A stretch of 47,312 nucleotides of DNA from CAJGBR01 sp045637425. GTDB lineage: Bacteria; Bacteroidota; Bacteroidia; Bacteroidales; Rikenellaceae. The stretch lies in assembly GCA_045637425.1 (NCBI GenBank), contig JAZTZL010000003.1, forward strand, positions 1-47,312, read 5' to 3'. The notes below the pieces were generated by a model. It was not told the origin of the DNA. It did no database searches and was given only the letters and a program-made list of their open reading frames with translations. Shown here piece after piece: positions 34,478 to 42,891 of this stretch. Numbering within the stretch: position 1 is the stretch's first letter; the number at the start of each line of letters is the position of its first letter. Made by a program: the position numbers and the translations under genes.

Positions 34478-35503
34478 CTACTTAAATCCCTGAGCAGTAA
34501 TATCTATCATCTCGCCATCAGGTGTAGTGAGTTTCACACCTCGGTCCGAAGATACGATATAACCAATCTGTTCGATGCCACCAATACCCAGAATTTTTTC
34601 TCTATCCTCGAGCCTAACCGTAAACATCATTTCGTAATCTTCACCACCATTCATCGCCGATATTACAGGGTCGGTGTGCAACTCTTCAGCCATTTTGAAT
34701 GTCTCGCTTGCTATGGGCAGTCGGTCAAGAAAAACCTTGGCACCAACGCCCGATGCTCGGCAAACCTGCAACAGGTCTGACGCGAGTCCATCACTGAGGT
34801 CAATCATCGAGGTAGGCTGCACTCCGGCATCAGCCAACAATTTCGAGAAATGTGGCGGCACCTCTGGTCTCAACTGACGACGCAACAGATAATCATAACC
34901 TGCGAATTGAGGCTGCGGATTGGCAACATCTTTCAGTGCTCGCGACTCTCGTTCAAGCAGTTGCAAGCCCATATATGCTGCACCCAAATCGCCCGTAATG
35001 CAAATTACATCATTAACCTGCGCTCCAGAACGATAGCAAATCTTATCCTTATCCACTCGGCCAATACAGGTCACACCAATCGAGAGCCCCGTCATAGATG
35101 AGGTAGTATCGCCACCAACGAGGTCTACGCCATAGAACTTACAGCCAAGACGGACTCCCTCATACAGCGCATCGATATCCTCAACCGAGAATCGAGCAGA
35201 AACGCCCAACGACAGAGTCAGTTGTTGCGGAGTACCGTTCATTGCGTAAATATCGGCTACGGCAGCAGTAACCGCTTTGTATCCCAAGTGCTGCATCGGC
35301 GTATAAACCAAATTAAAGGCAATCCCCTCGAGCAACAACTCACTCGACACCAGCATATAATAATCACCTGCATCAATTACCGCAGCATCATCGCCAATGC
35401 CTTTAACGGTAGAATTTTGCTGCATTTCAAATTTTGCTCCCAAGCGGTCAATCAGACCAAATTCGCCCAACTCCGCAATATCTGTCTTTTCACCTGTACT
35501 CAT
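34478..35503 (-). CDS. thiL: Thiamine-monophosphate kinase
   Basis: ThiL phosphorylates thiamine monophosphate to the active cofactor thiamine diphosphate. The 341-aa protein shows the N-terminal VKGIGDDAAVID magnesium/ATP site, the substrate segment SSELLLEGIAFNL, AVTAAVADIYAMNGTP, LVGGDTTSS and DLSDGLASDLLQVC. Length and order are normal. No thiamine riboswitch is visible upstream. It heads a thiL-trkH-trkA run with 11- and 12-base gaps, an unrelated functional mix that probably reflects plain co-transcription. Confidence 0.96.
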   Translation of the reverse strand: MSTGEKTDIAELGEFGLIDRLGAKFEMQQNSTVKGIGDDAAVIDAGDYYMLVSSELLLEGIAFNLVYTPMQHLGYKAVTAAVADIYAMNGTPQQLTLSLGVSARFSVEDIDALYEGVRLGCKFYGVDLVGGDTTSSMTGLSIGVTCIGRVDKDKICYRSGAQVNDVICITGDLGAAYMGLQLLERESRALKDVANPQPQFAGYDYLLRRQLRPEVPPHFSKLLADAGVQPTSMIDLSDGLASDLLQVCRASGVGAKVFLDRLPIASETFKMAEELHTDPVISAMNGGEDYEMMFTVRLEDREKILGIGGIEQIGYIVSSDRGVKLTTPDGEMIDITAQGFK

Positions 35504-35543
35504 CTTATATCCTTGTTATTTAATCTATTACACTCAAACTACG

Positions 35544-36230
35544 CTAATCCAAGTTAACATTCAGCGCTTTATACTTCTCGCGAATTGCCTCTAAATTTTT
35601 CTTCATTTCTTCCTTTTCGGCTCTGTTTTCAGCCTGAATCTTCAAATACTTTGAAAGTTGTTTCTCCGTAAGTTCCGCCTTAATTTTCTCTTCCAGACTA
35701 TTGTCAAGTGCCTTATATTCTTCCGAATCTTTCAATCTCTTAGCCACCAACACACGCTCCTTAGCCACAGACTCTTTCACAATCTGATGTATCTTTTCAC
35801 ACTGTTGATCAGTCAATTTCAAATCGCTCTTCAAACTTTTCACTTCAACTTCGGCAAACTGCTCGTCAGTCACTATCATTATCGTACTATCTGTAACAGG
35901 ATCTACCAGTAAATCCATACATTCACACATAAGCGTTATCGTCTCCATAGTAATCTCTTTCGACGGCGGCACAACTTTATCAATATAATTGTTGACTATA
36001 TCCTCCATCGCCGCATCAAATCGCTGTTGTTGAGCCTCAGGCCATTTCTTGTATCCATACACTTTACCAATCATTTCAGGAAGCATATTCAAGGTCCAAC
36101 GTATCAACTTCTCAACCGACCCCTCAAACTTCACTATTTTTTCTTTCTTTTCTGATTTCTCAACATCTAAATCCCGAGCATTAACACCCAATGTCAACAT
36201 CAAAGCCAACAAAATTAAAATCACTCTCAT
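35544..36230 (-). CDS. Secreted helical protein of unknown function
   Basis: A 228-aa protein beginning MRVILILLALMLTLGVNA, a signal peptide. The mature part is nearly all charged helix, with LTDQQCEKIHQIVKESVAKE and a later LTEKQLSKYLKIQAENRAEKEEMKK helix, reminiscent of Spy/CpxP-type periplasmic LTxxQ proteins, though the family cannot be proved by eye. The frame is open 29 codons upstream, but the ATG at 36230 creates the signal peptide. It lies 40 bases before thiL on the same strand and may be the first gene of that unit. Confidence 0.72.
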   Translation of the reverse strand: MRVILILLALMLTLGVNARDLDVEKSEKKEKIVKFEGSVEKLIRWTLNMLPEMIGKVYGYKKWPEAQQQRFDAAMEDIVNNYIDKVVPPSKEITMETITLMCECMDLLVDPVTDSTIMIVTDEQFAEVEVKSLKSDLKLTDQQCEKIHQIVKESVAKERVLVAKRLKDSEEYKALDNSLEEKIKAELTEKQLSKYLKIQAENRAEKEEMKKNLEAIREKYKALNVNLD

Positions 36231-36265
36231 TCCAGCACATTTTTTTAGATTAAACAATTTGAACG

Positions 36266-36273
36266 CAAATATA
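36266..36273 (-). promoter_or_regulatory. Predicted -7 box for the secreted helical protein gene
   Basis: CAAATATA reads TATATTTG on the minus strand, 36 bases before the ATG at 36230. This also supports that start over the upstream one. Confidence 0.5.
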
Positions 36274-36336
36274 ATAAAAATATCTTCAATTTTGCCATTA
36301 GCCGCACGATTAATCACACCTCACACAAAAGCGAAA

Positions 36337-36359
36337 AGCCCACCTTGACAAGGCGGGCT
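36337..36359 (-). terminator. Terminator of the rubrerythrin gene
   Basis: On the minus strand AGCCCGCCTT pairs with AAGGTGGGCT (one G-T pair), 36359-36350 with 36346-36337, followed by TTTT. Confidence 0.82.
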
Positions 36360-36388
36360 CTCAACAATTAACAAACTACATTAAAATT

Positions 36389-36967
36389 CTAGTAGTTATT
36401 TTTCTTTGGTTCGAAGTATGCTTGCGGGTGCAGACACGCCGGGCATTTTTCCGGAGCCTTCTTACCACGGTGAACATATCCGCAATTGCGACATTGCCAC
36501 TCAATCTCCTCCTCTACTTCGAAGAAGTTGCCCGATTTCAATCTCGACAACAATTTCAAGTAGCGTGCTTCGTGTTCAGCCTCAACCTTCGCAATCATTC
36601 TAAAAGCAATAGCAATTTCGGGGAATCCCTCCTCATCTGCAACCTTTGCGAATTCGGGATAGAGATCTGCCCACTCTTCATTTTCACCCTCAGCAGCTGC
36701 ACGCAAATTATCAGCCGTCGTTGAAATAACTCCAGCAGGATAGCTCGCTGTAATCTCAACCATTCCACCTTCGAGGAATTTGAAAAAGCGTTTTGCGTGT
36801 TCTTTTTCCTGTTCGGCAGTCTCCATAAATACACCTGCAATCTGCTCATATCCCTCTTTCTTTGCAGTGCTAGCAAAGAATGTATATCTACTACGCGCTT
36901 GTGATTCTCCAGCAAATGATTTCAACAAATTTTGTTCAGTTCTTGTACCTTTAATACTCTTTTTCAT
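36389..36967 (-). CDS. rbr: Rubrerythrin
   Basis: A peroxide-reducing di-iron enzyme of anaerobes. The 192-aa protein has an N-terminal ferritin-like domain with di-iron ligands in FAGESQARSRYTFF, ETAEQEKEHAKRFF and KVEAEHEARYLKLL, and a C-terminal rubredoxin domain with two Cys pairs, WQCRNCGYVHRG and CPACLHPQAYF. The start at MKKSIKGT (36967) matches the family better than the ATG six codons upstream. A full promoter precedes it. It points to oxygen or peroxide stress defence in an anaerobe. Confidence 0.97.
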   Translation of the reverse strand: MKKSIKGTRTEQNLLKSFAGESQARSRYTFFASTAKKEGYEQIAGVFMETAEQEKEHAKRFFKFLEGGMVEITASYPAGVISTTADNLRAAAEGENEEWADLYPEFAKVADEEGFPEIAIAFRMIAKVEAEHEARYLKLLSRLKSGNFFEVEEEIEWQCRNCGYVHRGKKAPEKCPACLHPQAYFEPKKNNY

Positions 36968-37009
36968 CTCTTTATATTTTAACATTTAACTTCTTGTTTT
37001 TTGATACTG

Positions 37010-37040
37010 CAAATTTAAGATTGAATTTTTATGTTACAAA
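37010..37040 (-). promoter_or_regulatory. Complete promoter of the rubrerythrin gene
   Basis: On the minus strand TTTG (37040-37037), a 19-base gap, then TAAATTTG (37017-37010). Both elements match the consensus; the start codon is 43 bases further on. Confidence 0.7.
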
Positions 37041-37122
37041 CTTTTTTCAATCAAATATTCCTATCTGTAAATAATCAAAAATTATAATACACCAATATCG
37101 TGCCGTAGTCGTTTTTTTTGCG

Positions 37123-37130
37123 TACATTTG
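37123..37130 (+). promoter_or_regulatory. Predicted -7 box directly before recQ
   Basis: TACATTTG matches TAnnTTTG and ends only 4 bases before the recQ ATG, implying a leaderless or almost leaderless mRNA if used. Confidence 0.45.
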
Positions 37131-37134
37131 CATT

Positions 37135-39030
37135 ATGAGCGAATTAACTAAAATATTGAAATCCATCTGGGGTTATGACAATTTCCGTCCCCTGCAACGA
37201 GAGTTTTTCGACTCGGTAAATACTGGAGCCGATACCGTTGCTCTGATGCCTACGGGCGGCGGCAAATCGCTAACGTACCAGGTCCCGACTATGGCTAAAG
37301 ATGGGATATGTATCGTCATTACACCTCTCATCGCACTTATGAAGGACCAAGTCGATTCGCTCCGCAAAAGGGGTATTCTCGCAGCCGGTGTCCACAGCGG
37401 AATGTCTTTGCAAAAAATAGAAAACACTTTGGACAACTGTCTATGGGGCGATTACAAGTTTCTGTATATTGCACCCGAGCGAATCTCCAGCCCGGTATTC
37501 CTGTCGAGATTCGCCGAAATGGAGGTTTCTCTAATTGCCGTAGACGAGGCGCACTGCATCTCTGAGTGGGGCTACGACTTCAGACCCGCATATCTGAAAA
37601 TAAACTCATTGAGAGAACTCAAACCCGAAGTGCCGATTTTGGCACTTACTGCATCAGCTACGCCAAAAGTTCTCGACGAGATTGTAAACCATCTGAAACT
37701 GCGAACACCTCAAATACACCGAATGAGTTTCCGCCGAAATAACCTAAGTTATGTCGTGCGACAAACCGAAGATAAGCAGAGTATGTTGCGCCATATATTG
37801 CAGAATGTTTCCGGCTCGGCAATAGTCTATGTCCGCAGCCGAAAACGCACCGAGCAACTCAGTCTATGGCTCACACAGGAGGGCATTGATGCGCTGCCCT
37901 ACCACGGAGGTATGGACAACTTTACAAGGTCGAACCATCAGGAGGCGTGGCTCGCGGGCCGCTCGCGGGTTATCGTAGCCACAAATGCCTTTGGAATGGG
38001 TATCGACAAACCCGACGTGAGAGTGGTGATTCACTACGACCTATGCGAGTCACTGGAAGCATACTACCAAGAGGCGGGACGTGCAGGACGTGATGGCAAA
38101 CCTTCATTCGCAGTGCTGATTTCGTCTGATGCAGACCGCACTACGATGAAAAAACGGTTGGCGTTGGAATTCCCCGAAATTGAAACCATCAAACAAATAT
38201 ATGACAAAATTTTCATATACTTGAGATTGGCGTATGGCGTAGGTAGCGGTATGAACAAACAGTTCGATTTACACGATTTCTGCAAAAGATACCGATATTT
38301 TCCGCAAACAGTCATAAATGCAATAAAAATTCTCGACATAAACGGCTATCTGAAAATCAGCGAGCCAATTGAAAACCCGACTCGGATAATGTTCGAATGC
38401 AGTCGAGACGAGCTCTACGACATAAAATTCGGAGACAAGCGGCTCGAAGCACTGACGACACTGCTGTTAAGACGTTACCCAGGAGTATTCTCCGAATTCC
38501 GAGCCATAAACGAAGTGCAACTTGCTGCAGATATGGAGTGCAGCAAGGATAAAATATCAGAACTGCTACTAACTCTCTCCCGAATGCACATAATTAAGTA
38601 CATTCCTGGTAGCAACTCGCCGATGCTCCACATAACCGAAGACCGCATTCCAATGGAACATCTGTTTATCACGCCAAAGAGTTATGCTATTCGCAAGGAG
38701 ATTACCCTACTGCGCAACAGACAGATGCTCGATTACGCAGAACTAAGTGCAGGGTGTCGCAGCCTGATGTTACAAAATTACTTCGGCGACGAGAGTTGCG
38801 AACCGTGCGGCTCGTGTGACCTGTGTCGCAATCAGCGCAAAAAACCGATAGAAACTATTGATACCAGAATAATTGAGATTCTGAAGTCAAACCCTATGGA
38901 ACTGAAACAACTTGTTCAACAAGTGGGTGCAGATTCTGAATTGGTAGTGGAGAGAATTCGAACACTGCTGAAAAACGAGAAGATAACACAAGATAAAAAC
39001 GGTATTATTTTCGCCAATACACAATTTTAA
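37135..39030 (+). CDS. recQ: ATP-dependent DNA helicase RecQ
   Basis: A 3'-5' helicase of repair and recombination. The 631-aa protein has motif 0 (NFRPLQREF), Walker A MPTGGGKS (residues 38-45), the DEAH box at 137-140, LTASATPKV, and motif VI QEAGRAGRDG. A zinc knuckle (CRSLMLQNYFGDESCEPCGSCDLC, about residues 545-565) and a winged helix complete the RQC part. No HRDC domain is seen; the C terminus is a short extra winged-helix-like segment. The outer-membrane protein gene follows after 30 bases. Confidence 0.96.
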   Translation: MSELTKILKSIWGYDNFRPLQREFFDSVNTGADTVALMPTGGGKSLTYQVPTMAKDGICIVITPLIALMKDQVDSLRKRGILAAGVHSGMSLQKIENTLDNCLWGDYKFLYIAPERISSPVFLSRFAEMEVSLIAVDEAHCISEWGYDFRPAYLKINSLRELKPEVPILALTASATPKVLDEIVNHLKLRTPQIHRMSFRRNNLSYVVRQTEDKQSMLRHILQNVSGSAIVYVRSRKRTEQLSLWLTQEGIDALPYHGGMDNFTRSNHQEAWLAGRSRVIVATNAFGMGIDKPDVRVVIHYDLCESLEAYYQEAGRAGRDGKPSFAVLISSDADRTTMKKRLALEFPEIETIKQIYDKIFIYLRLAYGVGSGMNKQFDLHDFCKRYRYFPQTVINAIKILDINGYLKISEPIENPTRIMFECSRDELYDIKFGDKRLEALTTLLLRRYPGVFSEFRAINEVQLAADMECSKDKISELLLTLSRMHIIKYIPGSNSPMLHITEDRIPMEHLFITPKSYAIRKEITLLRNRQMLDYAELSAGCRSLMLQNYFGDESCEPCGSCDLCRNQRKKPIETIDTRIIEILKSNPMELKQLVQQVGADSELVVERIRTLLKNEKITQDKNGIIFANTQF

Positions 39031-39060
39031 TAAAAATGTTGAGTTATTGATAATGTAACA

Positions 39061-40878
39061 ATGTATCTGAAGTTTCACATAATCGCATTTGCGTTGTTTT
39101 GTATGACGCTCGATTCGATTGCGCAATCGAAACCTCAACACATTGCTTATCTAGACTCACTGAACAATCTCCAGATTGATGAAAAATCGGAGGATTTCTA
39201 CCGAAGAACAAACCTCGGAGGAAAAAAATTCAAAAACTTTTTATTCCGTTCACTCTTTGTTGAGAGCGACTCGACTCCATTCAGACAGCCTCGAAAAGAG
39301 ATTATCATCAATGAAGATTATTGGAAACCTTTCAACGGAAAGACCATCGAAAACATAACGATTACTCCGCTGAACGTATTCCCCGGAGCCGACTCGCTGA
39401 TGACCGGTTTCCAGCGATTGGCCAACAAAACTCACACTGCAACTCGCCAACAGACCATCAGACGCTATCTGCTGTTTGATGTCGGCAGTAAGTTCGATGC
39501 TCACCGCGTAGCCGCTACACAAGCCTATCTTCGCGATCTCGATCTCTTCTCCAATGCGACAATAATAGTAACCGAATCAGCCGATAACCCAAACAGCGTA
39601 GATATAAACATCATCACAAACGATAAGTGGAGTCTTGGTTTCAACATCGCGACTCCGCGAATAAACCGACTACACGCAGAAATTTATGACGACAACTTGC
39701 TGGGATATGGTATGAGCCTAAAGCTACGGACCTGTTTCCATACAAAAGGGGCAATCTACGCAGGCAACCAAATTGGCATTGAAATTCCAAACCTCTCGGG
39801 TACATTTGCAGATTTGAAGTTCGATGCGGGTCGAAGCTATGACCGATATATACTCGGATTGGGAATCAATAAGAATTTCGTCACAGCAGATGATTGGGGT
39901 GGCGGTATCTCGGGCAAAAGTGAACGATGGGATTATGACTTTCTGACCTGCGACTCGACTCACACCATATCAAATTCAACACTCACAGCGTGGGCTGGTA
40001 AATCGGTCAAACTTAGTAATAACATTGCATTCTATATGGCGATGTCGGGCGAATACACTAAATTTCACCTACGCCCAGATGTGAATGAGGACTACAATTC
40101 GCTGTTCCATAACCGCAAAATTGGACTGATATCTGTCGGTATTTATAATGAAAAATTCTACACCGGGCGCTATATCTACGGATATGGACGCACCGAGGAC
40201 GTTCCTTACGGCTACCACCTGTCGCTGACGGGCGGATACTCATCGTGCGAGTTCGACAACCGTTTCTACATCGGCAGCGCTGCCACAATGAGCCGCCCAA
40301 CCCCAATCGGACACCTCCAACTCTCGGCCGAATTCGGCACACGTTTCAACTCGCACCAACTCAGTCAAACTAATATGAATTTCGGACTAAATTGGTTCTC
40401 GACACTTTTTTCAATTGGCAAGACCTCTGTTGCACGACAATTCTTATCCTGTTGGCTGACAATGGGATTCAACCGTTCAGGAGGCGAAGGCGAACACATC
40501 GGATTCACCTACGATTACTCGCCACGCGACCTGAGTCGCAAAGACCTCTTCGGCACGAAACGACTGCTGATAAAGACCGAAACCGTACTCTTTTCATCGC
40601 TGCACACCTATGGATTTCAGTTTGCATTCTTCTCATTTGCAGATGCTGCGTGGTTAGGCAATGGTGCAATATTTAATAACGATTTTTTCAGTTCGGTCGG
40701 AATCGGCGTAAGAATCAAAAACGAGCGACTTATTTTCAGAACCATACAACTAAGAATAGCAATCCCGTTCTACAAGAACGGGATTTACCGAGGTGACTAT
40801 GTTCATCTGTCGCAGGAGCCGAAATTGAGATTACCCCACCTCAGACCAACTGCACCACAGATATTACCTTTCAAATAG
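39061..40878 (+). CDS. POTRA / beta-barrel outer-membrane protein (BamA/TamA-like)
   Basis: A 605-aa protein with a signal peptide (residues 1-22, ending SIAQ). Residues about 98-195 look like one POTRA domain (KTIENITITPL, then RQTIRRYLLFDVGSKFDAHRVAATQAYLRDLDLFSNATIIV). The remaining two-thirds is a run of amphipathic strands ending in a barrel-like C terminus. This is the layout of the Omp85/surface-antigen superfamily, with fewer POTRA units than BamA. It could assemble or export proteins across the outer membrane; the true role is unknown. It lies behind recQ and converges with the C11 protease gene. Confidence 0.72.
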   Translation: MYLKFHIIAFALFCMTLDSIAQSKPQHIAYLDSLNNLQIDEKSEDFYRRTNLGGKKFKNFLFRSLFVESDSTPFRQPRKEIIINEDYWKPFNGKTIENITITPLNVFPGADSLMTGFQRLANKTHTATRQQTIRRYLLFDVGSKFDAHRVAATQAYLRDLDLFSNATIIVTESADNPNSVDINIITNDKWSLGFNIATPRINRLHAEIYDDNLLGYGMSLKLRTCFHTKGAIYAGNQIGIEIPNLSGTFADLKFDAGRSYDRYILGLGINKNFVTADDWGGGISGKSERWDYDFLTCDSTHTISNSTLTAWAGKSVKLSNNIAFYMAMSGEYTKFHLRPDVNEDYNSLFHNRKIGLISVGIYNEKFYTGRYIYGYGRTEDVPYGYHLSLTGGYSSCEFDNRFYIGSAATMSRPTPIGHLQLSAEFGTRFNSHQLSQTNMNFGLNWFSTLFSIGKTSVARQFLSCWLTMGFNRSGGEGEHIGFTYDYSPRDLSRKDLFGTKRLLIKTETVLFSSLHTYGFQFAFFSFADAAWLGNGAIFNNDFFSSVGIGVRIKNERLIFRTIQLRIAIPFYKNGIYRGDYVHLSQEPKLRLPHLRPTAPQILPFK

Positions 40879-40881
40879 CGA

Positions 40882-42063
40882 TTAATTCTGATAGAAATAT
40901 TTATACCAATCTGTCTTTTGGTAGGCCTCCATCGTAGCAGCAGGCTCGTTGGTCATCGGAATAAAAATAGACAGTCCGCTATGTTTTTTCACCGTAATAT
41001 CTCGGCCACGCCAATCACCCTTCCACAATGTCGGAGTAGAATACTTCGCAGGAATAGCCTTATCCAACAACTCATAAAAAGTTTGCTTTTCGGTCATATC
41101 TCCACACAAGTTATCAACGAAATCGCCCAAATCGAATGCGAAGTGATTGCCGTACGAAACGCGGTCAAACCACTGCACCTTATTCAGATCAATGGTCGTA
41201 TCGCTATACTTATTCGCCAAACGTTTCAACTCCGCAGCTAATGGCTCAAGTTGCTGACAATCAACTACTGCAATTGTAGCACTACGGTCATAAGCACTTT
41301 GTTTTTGGAATCTGTAGGTCTGATAATATTTGGAAGCAATGGAATCCAAATACACCTCGTTCTCTTCAAACAAATGAGAAATGATTTTTCTGTATGGCAA
41401 ACCGTCAGCCAAGATTTCGGCTACCGAACCCAAGAAATATTTACACTTATCTCTCAACGGCCAGACTACCTCTATTGCGCCCATAAGGCAGGCATCAAAC
41501 CCGATAAAATCGTACGCATTATCAGGCAGCAACGATGCAATAGTTTCAGCCGAGATGCCACCCGTAGCAAGATTGTCCACACCGAAATTTTTAGTCATCG
41601 GGTGCGGACTCCCCTCTTCAGAGTCCCCTGTCGAGCGTGTCGAGTAAATCTTCTTCTCCATCCAACCGTATCCGTGCGACCAGAAAATCACACCATTCGA
41701 GGGCGCAGGATAGGCTTCGCGCACATCTGTCAGCACGTTTGCCATCACATCTGGCTGCAATGAGTTCTGTACAGGATAACTCTTCACCAACTCTTTTCCA
41801 TTCTTATCAATTCGATACAGTTTCGGATTCTCGTTGGGAACTGCAAAATAGACAATCAGATTATCATTCTTCAGGTTACAATCGGCTGCGCCATAAATCA
41901 TATCTGTGATATTCGAATGGGCATATCCGCTGAGGTCGTTATTTGCTGCGATATAGATTAATACCGTACGTTTTGCAGATGGAGTTGTCTCAGAATTGCT
42001 ACTGCAACCGTATGCAAACACGATCACAGCAAACATCAACACCGACTTAAAAAATTTTGCCAT
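40882..42063 (-). CDS. Clostripain-type (C11) cysteine protease lipoprotein
   Basis: A 393-aa protein of peptidase family C11. The signal ends at a lipobox-like FAYG-Cys20, so it should be anchored to a membrane and may face the cell surface. The catalytic pair is seen as His130 in FWSHGYGW and Cys192 in GFDACLMG, the standard spacing. The N-terminal sheet begins with RTVLIYIAANNDL. C11 enzymes cleave after Arg or Lys, and some gut Bacteroidales members are secreted proteases that activate toxins. The ATG at 42063 was chosen because it creates the lipoprotein signal. Confidence 0.92.
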   Translation of the reverse strand: MAKFFKSVLMFAVIVFAYGCSSNSETTPSAKRTVLIYIAANNDLSGYAHSNITDMIYGAADCNLKNDNLIVYFAVPNENPKLYRIDKNGKELVKSYPVQNSLQPDVMANVLTDVREAYPAPSNGVIFWSHGYGWMEKKIYSTRSTGDSEEGSPHPMTKNFGVDNLATGGISAETIASLLPDNAYDFIGFDACLMGAIEVVWPLRDKCKYFLGSVAEILADGLPYRKIISHLFEENEVYLDSIASKYYQTYRFQKQSAYDRSATIAVVDCQQLEPLAAELKRLANKYSDTTIDLNKVQWFDRVSYGNHFAFDLGDFVDNLCGDMTEKQTFYELLDKAIPAKYSTPTLWKGDWRGRDITVKKHSGLSIFIPMTNEPAATMEAYQKTDWYKYFYQN

Positions 42064-42082
42064 TTCACTAAATTCTGAAAAA

Positions 42083-42108
42083 GGGGTAGAATACACACAC
42101 CCTACCCC
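42083..42108 (-). terminator. Terminator of the OmpH-like gene
   Basis: On the minus strand GGGGTAG (42108-42102) pairs with CTACCCC (42089-42083), followed by five T. It separates this gene from the C11 protease gene downstream. Confidence 0.8.
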
Positions 42109-42141
42109 ATCTGTTTTACACTATTTGCCGTCTTAGACAAA

Positions 42142-42741
42142 TTATTTCTTTGCAGCCTCTTGAGCTTTATACTTTTCGTTCAGACCGCGCAATACTTCAG
42201 AAGTTACGTTATATTTCGGATCTGCGTTCAAAATCGGGCTACCGTTTGAAGTGCTGATAATCATCTTATACTTGAAGTCCTTGTTGAATTCCTTCAAATA
42301 TTCGATAATGCTATGGTGAATTTGGTTCATCATCACGCGTTCTTCTTCGCTCAATTCGCCAACCTTTTGGTCGCGATATTGCAAGAGTTCGTTTTGACGA
42401 GCCTGCAACGAGTTTTGCATTTCGATTGCCTGTGCACGAGTCACCAAACCTTTGTTCACTTTTTCTTCGAAACTGCGAGCATCTTGGTTCAACTTCTGAC
42501 TTTTTGAAGTCAATTCAGCCTCAACCTTACTTGATTTTTCTTCGAATTGAGCCTTGAGGTTGTAGTACATTGCATAGTTCGTAACCAATGTATCGATGTT
42601 CACATAAACGATTTCACCATTGGCTGAAGATGCAGGTTTAGCAGCTTCCTGCGCAACATTTGTTTGGTTTGCATTTTGGCAGCTGCTCAAAACCACGAGC
42701 ATTGCTGCTGCAACAACTGAGAATAATTTTAATCCCTTCAT
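42142..42741 (-). CDS. OmpH/Skp-like lipoprotein
   Basis: A 199-aa protein with a lipoprotein signal (Cys21 in VVLSSC). The body is the OmpH/Skp pattern: EIVYVNIDTLVTNY, then a long coiled coil (about residues 70-150, EEKSSKVEAELTSKSQKLNQ and onward) and the closing YKMIISTSNGSPILNADPKYNVTSEVL. Skp-type chaperones hold outer-membrane proteins in the periplasm through their coiled-coil arms. The lipid anchor differs from soluble Skp and is found in some Bacteroidota copies. Start chosen at the ATG giving the signal. Confidence 0.9.
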   Translation of the reverse strand: MKGLKLFSVVAAAMLVVLSSCQNANQTNVAQEAAKPASSANGEIVYVNIDTLVTNYAMYYNLKAQFEEKSSKVEAELTSKSQKLNQDARSFEEKVNKGLVTRAQAIEMQNSLQARQNELLQYRDQKVGELSEEERVMMNQIHHSIIEYLKEFNKDFKYKMIISTSNGSPILNADPKYNVTSEVLRGLNEKYKAQEAAKK

Positions 42742-42768
42742 ATTTTGTGTTTTTAGATTTCTAAAATG

Positions 42769-42776
42769 CAAATGTA
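42769..42776 (-). promoter_or_regulatory. Predicted -7 box for the OmpH-like gene
   Basis: CAAATGTA reads TACATTTG on the minus strand, 28 bases before the ATG at 42741. Confidence 0.5.
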
Positions 42777-42891
42777 TGATTTTATTTTGACATTATGAAG
42801 GTTTTTACTTTTTTTCTTAAAATTTGACTTTAAGATATTTTATTCCCAAGAAAAAATAGTAACTTCGTAGCCTGAAATTAACGAATCGAAT

